Origin: CALVUJ01 sp045128835
GTDB lineage: Bacteria > Bacillota_I > Bacilli_A > RFN20 > DUOF01
NCBI GenBank assembly: GCA_045128835.1
Contig: JBGVRX010000026.1
Coordinates: 1-64,000, forward strand
Length of the DNA stretch: 64,000 nucleotides
Direction of reading: 5' to 3'
Shown here: positions 39,482 to 49,568 of the stretch, in pieces
Numbering within the stretch: position 1 is the stretch's first letter
How the letters are laid out: the number at the start of each line of letters is the position of its first letter
Notes under the pieces: model-generated
What the model saw: the letters and a program-made list of their open reading frames with translations, nothing else
Told to the model about the DNA's origin: nothing
Database searches by the model: none
Translations under genes and position numbers: made by a program

Positions 39482-40177
39482 ATGTTTAATTTTATATATG
39501 ATTTAATTAAAGAAGTGTCTTTATTTGTAGGATACCTTAAAAATGGTGCATACCCTACCCCTTTAAGTAAAGAAGAAGAGGAATATTATGTTAACGAGTT
39601 ATTTAATGGAAATAAGGAATCAGGAAGAAAAAAACTAATTGAACATAACCTAAGACTTGTAATTCATATTGCTAAAAAGTATGAAGGAAGTGGTGAAATA
39701 CAAGATGATTTGTTTTCCATAGGTACGATTGGTTTAATTAAAGCAGTAGATTCTTTTTCTAGTGATAAAGGAGTAAAAATTGCTACTTATGCCGCTAAAT
39801 GTATAGAGAACGAAATATTAATGCATTTAAGAGCAAACAAAAGAAATTTTCAAATCGCTTCCCTTTCAGAATCAATAGGAACTGATAAAGACGGTGATGA
39901 GTTAACTTTAATGGATGTTATCTCAGACAATCAAGAAAGTATATCTGATAAATTAAAACATAAAGATAGACTTAATATTTTAGCGTGTAACCTTAATATT
40001 CTAGATAATAAAGAAAAAGAAATAATTGATTTAAGGTATGGAATAAATGGTATTGAATTAACTCAAAAAGAAATTGCCAAGAAATTTAAAATTTCCCGTT
40101 CCTATGTTTCAAGAATAGAAAAAAGAGCTCTTATCAAGCTCTTAAATCAAATTAAAAAAGAAGAAAACGATAATTAG
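39482..40177 (+). CDS. sigK: Sporulation sigma factor, SigK-type
   Basis: SigK is the late mother-cell sigma factor of sporulation. The 231-residue protein has the SigK N-terminus LFVGYLKNGAYPTPLSKEEE (pro-region and processing area), region 2 with NLRLVIHIAKKYEGSGEIQDDLFSIGTIGLIKAVDSF, TYAAKCIENEILMHLRANKR, and region 4 with ELTQKEIAKKFKISRSYVSRIEKRAL. SigE is the alternative, but the VGYLKN...PLS start favours SigK. The gene is intact and not split by a skin-type element. It is on the + strand, opposite to its neighbours, with AGGAGG before the ATG. SpoIVB, which triggers pro-SigK processing, is encoded at 46765. Confidence 0.88.
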   Translation: MFNFIYDLIKEVSLFVGYLKNGAYPTPLSKEEEEYYVNELFNGNKESGRKKLIEHNLRLVIHIAKKYEGSGEIQDDLFSIGTIGLIKAVDSFSSDKGVKIATYAAKCIENEILMHLRANKRNFQIASLSESIGTDKDGDELTLMDVISDNQESISDKLKHKDRLNILACNLNILDNKEKEIIDLRYGINGIELTQKEIAKKFKISRSYVSRIEKRALIKLLNQIKKEENDN

Positions 40178-40656
40178 AAATAAATATCGTACAAAGTATC
40201 GATAATAATATTAATAATAGCCTTTTTAGAATCTTCTCTTTGAGGATTATTAATAGTTATTACTTTACTAAAGAATTTCTTTTCTATTAATTGATATATA
40301 GAAAAATAGACAATACCACCTTTGTTTTCTAAAGGATCAGTTAAGTTTAAATTACCACTTACACCAATACCTATATCACTTCCTGTTAAAAGACATATAG
40401 ATTTAGCCATAGCTTTTGATGTTTCAAGGCTATAAACTCCAAATTTTTCTATAATACGAGGGTCAACGCCCATTTTAACTTTATACTCATTAGAATATGT
40501 AACGACTCCATAATGGAACACTTCGCTAGCGCCTTCAACATTAGTAATAACACTACTAACGCCTCCGCCAGTACAAGATTCCATAGTCGATATAGTATGA
40601 TGTTCTCTAGTCATTTTTGCAACTACTTCTTTTAATCTTTCATACTTTACATTCAT
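40174..40656 (-). CDS. pncC: Nicotinamide-nucleotide amidohydrolase PncC (CinA C-terminal)
   Basis: PncC deamidates NMN to NaMN. The 160-residue protein is the stand-alone CinA C-terminal domain with TMESCTGGGVSSVITNVEGAS (catalytic Ser/Thr region), VVTYSNEYKVKMGV, and GIGVSGNLNLTDP where other members read GIaGP. The N-terminal CinA domain is absent. The start at 40656 is 10 bp after AAAGGAG; a TTG at 40665 is too close. It follows nadD, which uses its product NaMN, so the two adjacent genes form an NMN-to-NAD route. The 3' end overlaps the convergent sigK gene by 4 bp. Confidence 0.88.
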   Translation of the reverse strand: MNVKYERLKEVVAKMTREHHTISTMESCTGGGVSSVITNVEGASEVFHYGVVTYSNEYKVKMGVDPRIIEKFGVYSLETSKAMAKSICLLTGSDIGIGVSGNLNLTDPLENKGGIVYFSIYQLIEKKFFSKVITINNPQREDSKKAIINIIIDTLYDIYF

Positions 40657-40661
40657 TCTAA

Positions 40662-41246
40662 TCAAACTCCTTTATATAAATGTTTTTCTAGTATGTAATC
40701 TTTTACAGGGGCACTCAAACAAGCATCTAAATTATTTCCTTTTTTGACGCTTTCTCTTATTAATGTTGAACTAAGATTACCTACTGGTTCTTTTATTATA
40801 AACTTATTTTTCCAATTTGTAAAATTATTATTTATATACCCATCTATATTTAGGTCATTTCTACCGAAAACTATAAAGGAATTTCCACTCAATAAGTCCA
40901 TATAATTTTTCCAAGTATTAAGTTCAAATAAGTTATCTGCGCCTATTATTAAATACAATTCATCATCTTTATATTTTTCCTTTAAAATAGCCATATTTTG
41001 ATATGTATAATGATATTCTTCCCTCTCAATATCGCTTATCACAATGTTTTCGTTATTTTTAAAAGCTAATTTAAGCATTTCATATCTATCTTTAAAAGAT
41101 ACTAAATTACTTTTTAAATGATACTTATCACTTGTAGGCACTACTACTATTTTATCTACTGTTTTATCATTTAATAAATTATTTGCAATCTCTTCATGAT
41201 CTAAATGAACTGGATTAAAACTTCCAATATATACTCCTATTTTCAT
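40662..41246 (-). CDS. nadD: Nicotinate-nucleotide adenylyltransferase
   Basis: A 194-residue NadD. It has the nucleotidyltransferase motif GSFNPVHLDH (usual form GGTFDPxHxGH), LIIGADNLFELNTWKNY, and the C-terminal SSTLIRESVKKG (ISSTxIR motif). It catalyses NaMN + ATP to deamido-NAD. This is the second NadD-like domain in the window; the other is fused to YqeK. It overlaps addA by 4 bp (ATGA) and is followed by pncC. Confidence 0.88.
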   Translation of the reverse strand: MKIGVYIGSFNPVHLDHEEIANNLLNDKTVDKIVVVPTSDKYHLKSNLVSFKDRYEMLKLAFKNNENIVISDIEREEYHYTYQNMAILKEKYKDDELYLIIGADNLFELNTWKNYMDLLSGNSFIVFGRNDLNIDGYINNNFTNWKNKFIIKEPVGNLSSTLIRESVKKGNNLDACLSAPVKDYILEKHLYKGV

Positions 41247-44200
41247 ACTTTACGATACTCCCCTTTAAACAATGAATATAAGTATAAATTGACTTGTTTA
41301 TTTGAAATCTTCTCAATATAACTCTTATATCCATTCAATTGGTTAATATAAGCCTCATCATCAATGTTTGACAACTTATAATCAATAATATCAATATAGT
41401 CATCATATGCTATCATAAGGTCTATAAAACCATGCTTTTCATCATTACCTTCTTTATATATAAATTCATACTCTTTATAGACTTTACCCTCTTTAACATT
41501 CTTTAACAAATCGCACTTAAGGAATTTTCCTAATATTCTTTTATCGTTATCATCTAAAGAATATTTGTTAATGTCATCTTTTGCAAAATCCATCTTTTCT
41601 AAAACACCATGTAATCGATTACCTTTATTCATGATAGCGATAGTTTCTTCATTAATTAATTCATGTTGCTTTTTAGAAAAGCTACTTTCTTCAACAACAC
41701 TATTATCAATCTTTATTTCTTTTAAAATCATTTTATCATTAGAATTACCTTTTAATGTTTTTAAACTCTTAAAATACTTATATTGATCAGTTATATCATA
41801 ATCTTGTAACTCAATATTCTTAAAATAATTAGATAAAGTATTTTGAGCATATTTTATTAAATCATAGAAACTTTTTGTTTCACTCATTCCTTCTTTAGGA
41901 GTTGTTTGATCACTGAAGTCTCCGACAATTATCATTTTTTCTTTTGCTCTAGATAGCGCTACATATAATAACCTTATTTTTTCACTTATTTCTTCTTTAT
42001 AATATTTATCAAAGTACAAATATTTACCGATATTTGTAAATTTTTCATTATTTATATAAAAAGGCAATAAGATTCCATATTCATTATCATAAATAAACTT
42101 TTTCTTTGAATCAAATTCGCTAAATTTCTTATTAAATCCAGCAAAATAACAAATATTAAACTCTAATCCTTTAGAACCATGAATAGTCATTATTTTAACT
42201 GAATTCATTGAATTTTTTCTAACAGGTAATTCTATTTTAAATTCTTTATCAATAACTGAATCAAAGTACTCTACTACTTGATTTAGATCATACCCTAAAG
42301 TATTTAAATCGGTCATTAAATCACTAATATAATGAATAATTGCGTTAATATCATCAATATCTCTACATTTACTAACCTTATAGAAAACATCAAGTTTATT
42401 AAGAAGATAATCATTAATTTGAATAATAGACAAGAATTCAAAATTATCTATCAATTCCTTTAAATCTTCATAAACAGTAGTCTCATAATACTTATTTTCA
42501 TTAATAACATCAAACAAATAATCATCACTATATTCATATAAGAAACTTCTTGCTACAGACATGAAGGAATGCTTAAATTCACTATCAAATTCCTTTTTAT
42601 AGAACTTAATAATTAACTTATAAATATTCTTAAAACATAAAAGTTCATCACTAAAAGTTAAGTTGCTATTCTTATAAGAACTCATAGGAATTTGTAAATA
42701 TTCAAATACTTTTTGATACGTATCGAATGGTTCTTTTCTATCAATTAAGATAGTGATATCACCATATTCTAACTTTCTTTGAACATTTTCATCCTTATCA
42801 TACACCATATAATTATTCTCTATTTTATTAATGATATCTTTACCTATAATAAAAGCCTCAATCTCATCTCTAGAATAATTAAAATCTTTATCTTTTACAT
42901 AATTATATATCTCCAAACTATTAGATTGATTAGCAAACACATTATCATTATACGATAAATTGCCAAAAACAAATTCATGCCCTTTAGAGTAATTAACTCC
43001 CCCATATTCTCCATCCATAATCTTATTAAACAAGACATTAATGTCATCTAGCACTTCTTTCCTAGATCTAAAATTACGCATTAAATTAATTACTTTACCC
43101 TTGCTAGTATCTTTAGAATAAGTATCATATTTATCAGAAAATATTCTTGGATTAGCGTTTCTAAAACGATAAATAGATTGCTTGATATCTCCAACCATAT
43201 AAACATTATTATTAGAAATATAACCAATTAATGTTTCTTGAATATCACTAGTATCTTGATATTCATCTAACATTATTTCTTTAATACTATCTTTAATTTC
43301 TTTACAAATTGAAGGATTATCTTTTAATAAAATAATAGCTAATTTAGCAATATCAATAAACTCAAACATTTCATTATCAAACTTAATTTTAGTTATCTTT
43401 TCATTAACTAACTTAAGAATATCTATTAATTCTTTCTCAAAAACTAAATTTTCTTTTAAAGAATTAATAATTAACGCTTTCTTATCACAATCAATAAGTT
43501 TCTTAATTTGCTCTCTTACTGTACCCATCTTTTTCTTGTTTTTCAAGAAAGTTTCGTTAATATTTTTTGTTTTTCTAAACTTGCCTAAATTAAAGTTAAT
43601 ATTACTAGCAATTACATCAAAATCATTACTTTCAATCAAAACCTCTAAAGTTTTAGAAAACTCTTCAAACATCGCTTCATCTTCTTCACTTTCAAGAGTG
43701 TTTTCTATCTCATAATATAACTCTCTAAGTTTCTCCATTTCAGATAATATTTTAGCGTTGTAATCATTCCATAACTTCTTAACTTTATCATCGTTTAAAT
43801 AGTTTTCATATTCATTCAAAAACTTCTCTTTTTCAATGATTAAATCAAACTTTTCATTCAAATCATAAATAAGGTCTTTAAAGTCCTCATCATCTTTCAA
43901 ACAGAATTTATTTATTAGATAAACGAATTCATCTTTTTTATCTTTATATTTATCTTCCATTATTTCATCAATAACTTTATATTTTTCTAATTTAAGTGCA
44001 GCGTCATTAACTATTTTTACACTACTAGAAACATTTAATAAATAATGGTATTTCTTTACTAAAGACAAAGCAAAACTATCAAAAGTAGTAATATACGCAC
44101 TATCCAACAAATCTAATTGTTCCTTTAAATCAGGTTCTTTTTTTATCGCTTTACGTATTCTTTGTTTCATTTCTGCAGCAGCGGCGTTTGTAAAAGTTAA

Positions 44201-44362
44201 AACTAGCAATTCATTTATATTAATTTTTTTATTTAATAAACTAATTACTCTTTGAGTTAATACGGCTGTTTTACCACTTCCTGCACCTGCACTAACTAAA
44301 ATATTTTGCGTTTCACTTTTTATAGCGTCTTCTTGCTCTGGAGTCCATTTTTTACTGCTCAT
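41243..44362 (-). CDS. addA: AddA subunit of the AddAB helicase-nuclease
   Basis: AddAB processes double-strand DNA ends for recombination and degrades foreign linear DNA. This 1039-residue subunit has the UvrD-like motor: WTPEQEDAI (Q motif), SAGAGSGKTAVLTQRV (Walker A), LTFTNAAAAEMKQRI, MLDEYQDTSDIQ (Walker B), VGDIKQSIYRFRNA, TIHGSKGLEF and LLYVALSRAK. The C-terminal PD-(D/E)XK nuclease is marked by HGFIDLMIAYDDYIDIIDYK. It is shorter than B. subtilis AddA (about 1230 aa). I favour ATG 44362 (MSSKKWTPEQ), although ATGs at 44368 and 44374 are possible. It overlaps addB. Confidence 0.95.
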   Translation of the reverse strand: MSSKKWTPEQEDAIKSETQNILVSAGAGSGKTAVLTQRVISLLNKKININELLVLTFTNAAAAEMKQRIRKAIKKEPDLKEQLDLLDSAYITTFDSFALSLVKKYHYLLNVSSSVKIVNDAALKLEKYKVIDEIMEDKYKDKKDEFVYLINKFCLKDDEDFKDLIYDLNEKFDLIIEKEKFLNEYENYLNDDKVKKLWNDYNAKILSEMEKLRELYYEIENTLESEEDEAMFEEFSKTLEVLIESNDFDVIASNINFNLGKFRKTKNINETFLKNKKKMGTVREQIKKLIDCDKKALIINSLKENLVFEKELIDILKLVNEKITKIKFDNEMFEFIDIAKLAIILLKDNPSICKEIKDSIKEIMLDEYQDTSDIQETLIGYISNNNVYMVGDIKQSIYRFRNANPRIFSDKYDTYSKDTSKGKVINLMRNFRSRKEVLDDINVLFNKIMDGEYGGVNYSKGHEFVFGNLSYNDNVFANQSNSLEIYNYVKDKDFNYSRDEIEAFIIGKDIINKIENNYMVYDKDENVQRKLEYGDITILIDRKEPFDTYQKVFEYLQIPMSSYKNSNLTFSDELLCFKNIYKLIIKFYKKEFDSEFKHSFMSVARSFLYEYSDDYLFDVINENKYYETTVYEDLKELIDNFEFLSIIQINDYLLNKLDVFYKVSKCRDIDDINAIIHYISDLMTDLNTLGYDLNQVVEYFDSVIDKEFKIELPVRKNSMNSVKIMTIHGSKGLEFNICYFAGFNKKFSEFDSKKKFIYDNEYGILLPFYINNEKFTNIGKYLYFDKYYKEEISEKIRLLYVALSRAKEKMIIVGDFSDQTTPKEGMSETKSFYDLIKYAQNTLSNYFKNIELQDYDITDQYKYFKSLKTLKGNSNDKMILKEIKIDNSVVEESSFSKKQHELINEETIAIMNKGNRLHGVLEKMDFAKDDINKYSLDDNDKRILGKFLKCDLLKNVKEGKVYKEYEFIYKEGNDEKHGFIDLMIAYDDYIDIIDYKLSNIDDEAYINQLNGYKSYIEKISNKQVNLYLYSLFKGEYRKV

Positions 44363-46661
44363 CTTCATCACCATCCTGTGAAATTATTACTGCATCTTTA
44401 TATTTCTTATAGCAAATATCTTTGTATTTACAATACTCACATGAAATATTTTTACCATTTACTACTTTAGGATTTATTTTGAAATTACCTTCGATTATTA
44501 AATTAATAGCTTCATTAATTTTTTCTTCTATTGTATTTAAAATATTCTCATAATAAGCAGTATCAAAAACCTTGTTTGTATCTGATAAAGTGCCATCTTT
44601 TTTAACTTTTATTCCTTTAATAAAAGATTTATCATAACATGCTGTATCAATTCTTTTTATAATATTTAAATCATTATAAGTATAACCTTCTAACTTTATT
44701 TCTTCCTTAGTTACATCATCATCTAATATTTTTTGAAGATAGCACCCTACCAAGAAAACATCTGCATAATCCTTGCTTTTACGCAACAAATACATATAAA
44801 TAGCTAACTGCATATTTATACCATCTTTTAAATTATCAAAATTAATTTTAGGTTTACCTGTTTTATAATCTACTACATATGCAAAAGAATTATCTTCAGT
44901 AAGCATAACCTTATCAAGAGTTCCTTTTAATATAACAGATGCAGTACTTTTAACATCTATTATTATCTCTCTTTCACATATTGCTTCTTTAAATTCACTG
45001 TTACTTAATTGATCCTGTATTAACTCAATATCTCTTTTTAATTCTTCTTTTAATTTAATTAATAATACTTCTTCTTTATTAGTTAAAACTCTACCCTTAA
45101 GGGCCTCATTGTATTCCTTTTCAAAATCAAAGTTTTTGTTATATATTTTAGATAAAACTTTATGATAAACTTTACCAATGTATATAGCAAAAGTATCTGT
45201 ATCTTCCTTTAAAATATTGTTTAAATAGTATTTAAAATTACATTTATAAAATTCATCCAAACTAGTATAAGATAAAACTATTTGATTATTTTTCATTTTA
45301 ATATATTTGTTATTTTCAATACCTTTGTAACTATTATCATAACTATCGTATCTTTCTTTACCATATGTATTATATAAACTAAATAATTTAGGATTCTTAT
45401 AAGAAAATTTATAAAATTCATCTAAATACTTAGAAAGTTTAACCTCATCATATTTCTTGGAATAAGAAACATTAGAGTCATTAAGAACATTATCACGAAC
45501 AGTTCCATTTATATCATCAGCAATTGTACTTACTAAGTATGAGTTAAAATAATCTTTTAATTTATAAGTTATAAGTATATTTTTAGCATTATTTAGCTTA
45601 TTTATATGATAAGTTTTTATATTCTTATTAATCTCATTACTTGTACTAAAGCCTAATGATTTTTTTATATTATCGCTTAAGTAATCTTCATCTTTATAAA
45701 ACTTAGGAAATCTATTATTAAAACCTATTAGAAAGTAATAGTTATCTTCATTAAAAATCTCTTCCACTTTGATGCATTCAACACAATTATTTAGCTTATT
45801 TTTTTTAATATTTGTCTTTTTAAGTCCTTGAATGATATATTCAATATCACTAGAATAATCACTAATAAAATAATAATTATTCAAACATTGAATAACCTTA
45901 TTATAAATATCAATATTCAAATCACGTTCTTTTAATAAATTTAAAGATTCCTCAACATTATTAGTTTCTATTAAAGTTTTTATAAATTTTTTAATGATAT
46001 TTAAATCAAACAAAGATGTTGTCTTATTTAAATTAATAGGTAAATTATAAAACTTAAAAATCTTATCAATTATATTAGTGTATTCATCACTTACATTAAC
46101 TAATTTAATACTATTGATGTCTACTCCTGAAGTTACTAAATCTCCTATTTTATTAGCAACAAATTCTACTTCATCTTCAATAAAATTAAACTCTAATATT
46201 TCTTTTTTATCACTATTAGAAGCACAAATAAACTCAATATTATCAAGCAAAGAAAAAATCTTATCATTAATGAAATTAGTCTTTCCATAAGTTGTAACAA
46301 TGTTTTTAGAATTTAACCAATTCAAAAAGTTTTCATTATAAATTAGCAAATCATTATTATCTAAATATTCTTTCATTTCTTTAATTTTGCTAGTCTTTTC
46401 ACTTTCAATATAAGAATCATTTATATAATACATGTTTTGAATCATTAATAAAGCATTAGAATACGTTAAATTATATTCTTTTGCTAAAAAATAAATAGTT
46501 TTCTCATTATAATCAAAGAAGATCTTCTTTTTTAATTCTTCTACTGTATAAAAAGATAAATCTAGAAGCAATTTATTTGAAGAAACATATAAAAGAATTT
46601 CCTTTTTTATATTATTAGGAACTATAAAACATGTATTATCTTTTAAATACTTTTTATACAT
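44352..46661 (-). CDS. addB: AddB-like subunit, reduced helicase domain
   Basis: The partner of AddA; it carries an inactive helicase-like N-terminus and a nuclease with an iron-sulfur cluster. At 769 residues it is much shorter than B. subtilis AddB (about 1170). The C-terminal nuclease is clear: GTLDKVMLTEDNSFAYVVDYKTG (PD-(D/E)XK) and the cluster cysteines CNFKYYL early and CEYCKYKDIC at the end. The N-terminus (CFIVPNNIKKEILLYV) has no Walker A sequence, unlike typical AddB, so even ATP binding seems lost. It overlaps addA by 11 bp. Confidence 0.88.
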   Translation of the reverse strand: MYKKYLKDNTCFIVPNNIKKEILLYVSSNKLLLDLSFYTVEELKKKIFFDYNEKTIYFLAKEYNLTYSNALLMIQNMYYINDSYIESEKTSKIKEMKEYLDNNDLLIYNENFLNWLNSKNIVTTYGKTNFINDKIFSLLDNIEFICASNSDKKEILEFNFIEDEVEFVANKIGDLVTSGVDINSIKLVNVSDEYTNIIDKIFKFYNLPINLNKTTSLFDLNIIKKFIKTLIETNNVEESLNLLKERDLNIDIYNKVIQCLNNYYFISDYSSDIEYIIQGLKKTNIKKNKLNNCVECIKVEEIFNEDNYYFLIGFNNRFPKFYKDEDYLSDNIKKSLGFSTSNEINKNIKTYHINKLNNAKNILITYKLKDYFNSYLVSTIADDINGTVRDNVLNDSNVSYSKKYDEVKLSKYLDEFYKFSYKNPKLFSLYNTYGKERYDSYDNSYKGIENNKYIKMKNNQIVLSYTSLDEFYKCNFKYYLNNILKEDTDTFAIYIGKVYHKVLSKIYNKNFDFEKEYNEALKGRVLTNKEEVLLIKLKEELKRDIELIQDQLSNSEFKEAICEREIIIDVKSTASVILKGTLDKVMLTEDNSFAYVVDYKTGKPKINFDNLKDGINMQLAIYMYLLRKSKDYADVFLVGCYLQKILDDDVTKEEIKLEGYTYNDLNIIKRIDTACYDKSFIKGIKVKKDGTLSDTNKVFDTAYYENILNTIEEKINEAINLIIEGNFKINPKVVNGKNISCEYCKYKDICYKKYKDAVIISQDGDEDEQ

Positions 46662-46727
46662 AAAATCACCACTTAAATTATAGCAAATTTAAGCATAAAT
46701 AGATATCTAAAATTCATCTTTTTGAAA

Positions 46728-46757
46728 CTAAAAAAGGAACTGAAATTCCAGTTCCTC
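46728..46757 (-). terminator. Rho-independent terminator of spoIVB
   Basis: On the - strand AGGAACTG (46756-46749) pairs with CAGTTCCT (46742-46735), followed by Ts. Confidence 0.9.
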
Positions 46758-46764
46758 ATTACAC

Positions 46765-47781
46765 TTAATTTCTTAAGCTATCAGACTCTTCAAGCATCCA
46801 TTCAATAAAAATACCATACCCATAATCTACATTATCTACTAAAACATGTGTTACGGCACCAATAATTTTATTGTTTTGAATAATTGGAGATCCGCTCATT
46901 CCCGCTACAATGCCATTTGTTATATTTAAAAGCCTCTTATCTACTATTTTAAAAGAAATACCTTTTATACTCTGTTTATCTTGGTCTTTTAAACTCACAA
47001 TTTCTATATCAAACTTCTCTACTTTGTCTCCATGGATAACTGTCCATATTTGAGCCTTACCAAGTTCAACATCTTCTTTTTCTCCAACTTCTAAAGTAAC
47101 ATAATCATCAACATTTACATTATATGTCCCATAAATGCCATAATCATTGTTTTTTATTACTTCACCAAGTATTTCCTCTTCATTTATGGATGCTATTTTT
47201 TCTCCTGGTTTACCATCTTTACTCTTTCTAATAAGAGTTACATCACTTGAATAAATAGTTCCAAAAGACAAATCAATGCTCGGGCTATAACTAGCATCAT
47301 TCATCTCGTGTCCTAAAGCTCCATAAGTTCCTTTTTCTTCATCATAATAGGTAATTGTGCCTATTCCTAATAACCTCTCTTTAATGAATAATCCAGTTTT
47401 TATATTACCATATTCATCACGTATTAATTTTAGGGTTTTGGTGTAAGTTTTACCATCTCTAATAACCTTTATTTCAGCACTATCTTTATTAGCGTATTTA
47501 TCTTTTAAAATAGTTACAAGATCATTTAATGAATTAACACTATCTTCTCCTACACTAATAATTAAATCACCTTTTCTTAAGTCACTATTGCTTTTAGGAT
47601 TATATATTTTTTTATCTTCTTTTACATCATATGTACCTGATATTAATAGCCCATTACTCCTGAGTTCAATTCCAATGTTTTGACCACCCACAATAACTTC
47701 TCGTGCAGATATGATCGTTGGTGAAGTAACTGCCATAAAAAAGGTTAACAATAATGTAAGTAATCTACTTTTTTTTGGCAT
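46765..47781 (-). CDS. spoIVB: SpoIVB signalling serine peptidase
   Basis: SpoIVB is secreted from the forespore and triggers processing of pro-SigK. The 338-residue protein has a signal peptide (KKSRLLTLLLTFFMAVTSPT), a PDZ domain (about 60-125, LRKGDLIISVGEDSVNSLND), and the S55 peptidase domain with the catalytic histidine in GALGHEM and serine in GMSGSPIIQ. The ATG at 47781 lies 6 bp after GGAG; the one at 47784 is too close. recN-spoIVB is the conserved Bacilli order. It agrees with sigK being present at 39482. Confidence 0.95.
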   Translation of the reverse strand: MPKKSRLLTLLLTFFMAVTSPTIISAREVIVGGQNIGIELRSNGLLISGTYDVKEDKKIYNPKSNSDLRKGDLIISVGEDSVNSLNDLVTILKDKYANKDSAEIKVIRDGKTYTKTLKLIRDEYGNIKTGLFIKERLLGIGTITYYDEEKGTYGALGHEMNDASYSPSIDLSFGTIYSSDVTLIRKSKDGKPGEKIASINEEEILGEVIKNNDYGIYGTYNVNVDDYVTLEVGEKEDVELGKAQIWTVIHGDKVEKFDIEIVSLKDQDKQSIKGISFKIVDKRLLNITNGIVAGMSGSPIIQNNKIIGAVTHVLVDNVDYGYGIFIEWMLEESDSLRN

Positions 47782-47868
47782 CATATTCTCCTTTCAAAAA
47801 AAGGATAAGCAAGATTACATAATTATTTTTAACCTTAATTTTATTTTAAAACTTACATATTTTTACTT

Positions 47869-49512
47869 TTAATTATTTTTATATAATAATTCTTTAGCAT
47901 TATCAATAAACGCATCAGATGGCAAATCACTACCACTTAAAATCTTAGCTAATTCATATATTTTTTCGTTCTTATCTAATAATTTAACAAAAGATTTTGT
48001 TTTGTTATTCATGACAGTTTTATATACGTAATAGAAGTTATCTGCGAATGCTATAACTTGAGGTAAGTGAGAAATAACTAGTGTTTGATATTTTTTAGAT
48101 AATGTTTTAATCTTTTCTCCTACACTTGTAGCAACCTTGCCGCTTACACCACTATCAACCTCATCAAAGATAGCTAACGATATATCAAAGATATCATTAA
48201 ATACAACATTTAATCCTAATGTTAATCTAGAAGTTTCTCCTCCACTTGCTACGACACTTAAAGGTTTTAAATTTTCTCCAACATTCGTAGATATTAAGAA
48301 TTCAACCCTATCTTTTCCTGTTTTATTAAACTCTACATCTTTAAAATCTACTTTAAATACAGTTTTATCTAAATATAAATCTTTAAGCTCTTTTTCAATG
48401 CATTTCTCAAGTTTTGAAGCAACACTCTTTCTTTTATCGGATAAAGTTGAAGCAACACTTAAAACCTTGTTCTTGGCTTCTTCAATTTCTTTTTCTAACT
48501 TAGATAAAACATACTCTCTATTATCAAATAAATCTATCTTAGTTTGATATTCACTTTTAGCTTTTTCTATCTCTTCAAAAGTATTACCGTATTTTCTTTT
48601 TAATTTATTAATTTTGTACAATCTATCTTCTATATATGAAAGCCTAGATTCATCAATATCTAAAGAATTAAAAGTAGACTTTAAACCACTAGTAATATCT
48701 TTACTATTTTCATATAATTCGATTATTTTCTCTTCAAATTCTGCAAAAGAAGGATCATCACTAACATTACTTACAAATCGCTTTACTTCGTATAGTAGTT
48801 CATTAATTCCTCTTTCACCATCTAGCATACTAATCGCACCATTAACATTAGTGCTTAACTTATTAAATTTAGATATTCTTGAAGCTTCTAACTCTAATTC
48901 TTCAATCTCATTTTCTTTTACATCAATACTTAAAATTTCATCTAATTGATATTTTAAATAATCGATATCTTCATTAGTATTCATACTCTTTAATTCATTA
49001 TATTTGCTTATTTTTTCATTGTATTCTTTATATAAAACATCATACTCATCTTTAATATTAGAAAGATCACTTCCTGCAAATTTATCTAGTAATCCAAGAT
49101 GATATTTACTGTCCAATAAGTAAAATAAATCATGTTGAGAATGAAGATTAACTTTCTTTCCTAAAGTATTCTTTAAAGTATTCATATTAACGGTAATACC
49201 ATTTATTTTACAAATATTATTACCTTCACTATTAATAATTCTTGTAAAAGTAAATAGGTTTCCATTATCTTTATATTCCTCTAATTCTTCGTTAATTGTA
49301 TCAAACTCTATTAAAGCCTCTACGAATGCTCTAGTTTCTCCAAATCTTATTTTGCTATTATTAGCCCTTTCTCCAATTAAAAGCGAAAAAGCATCAATTA
49401 TAATCGATTTACCAGCACCCGTTTCACCCAAGAAAACACTCATACCTTTTTCAAATGAGATATTTAAATCTTCTATAATTGCAAAATTCTTAATTGTAAG
49501 TTCTTTAAGCAT
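47869..49512 (-). CDS. recN: DNA repair protein RecN
   Basis: RecN is an SMC-like ATPase acting early at double-strand breaks. The 547-residue protein has Walker A GETGAGKSIIIDAFSLLIG at the N-terminus, a hinge-containing coiled coil, the signature motif VASGGETSRL, and Walker B LAIFDEVDSGVSG with VISHLPQV. Size and order are normal. In B. subtilis recN lies between ahrC/argR and spoIVB; here argR is missing and a Nudix gene lies upstream. Confidence 0.97.
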   Translation of the reverse strand: MLKELTIKNFAIIEDLNISFEKGMSVFLGETGAGKSIIIDAFSLLIGERANNSKIRFGETRAFVEALIEFDTINEELEEYKDNGNLFTFTRIINSEGNNICKINGITVNMNTLKNTLGKKVNLHSQHDLFYLLDSKYHLGLLDKFAGSDLSNIKDEYDVLYKEYNEKISKYNELKSMNTNEDIDYLKYQLDEILSIDVKENEIEELELEASRISKFNKLSTNVNGAISMLDGERGINELLYEVKRFVSNVSDDPSFAEFEEKIIELYENSKDITSGLKSTFNSLDIDESRLSYIEDRLYKINKLKRKYGNTFEEIEKAKSEYQTKIDLFDNREYVLSKLEKEIEEAKNKVLSVASTLSDKRKSVASKLEKCIEKELKDLYLDKTVFKVDFKDVEFNKTGKDRVEFLISTNVGENLKPLSVVASGGETSRLTLGLNVVFNDIFDISLAIFDEVDSGVSGKVATSVGEKIKTLSKKYQTLVISHLPQVIAFADNFYYVYKTVMNNKTKSFVKLLDKNEKIYELAKILSGSDLPSDAFIDNAKELLYKNN

Positions 49513-49568
49513 CTAATCACCCCAATAACATCTATACATATAATATCAAAAAAATAACAAATTAAAAA

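Noticed and set aside
39482..40177. Skin-like interruption of sigK
   Set aside because: The gene is intact over 231 codons with both regions 2 and 4; no recombinase gene nearby.
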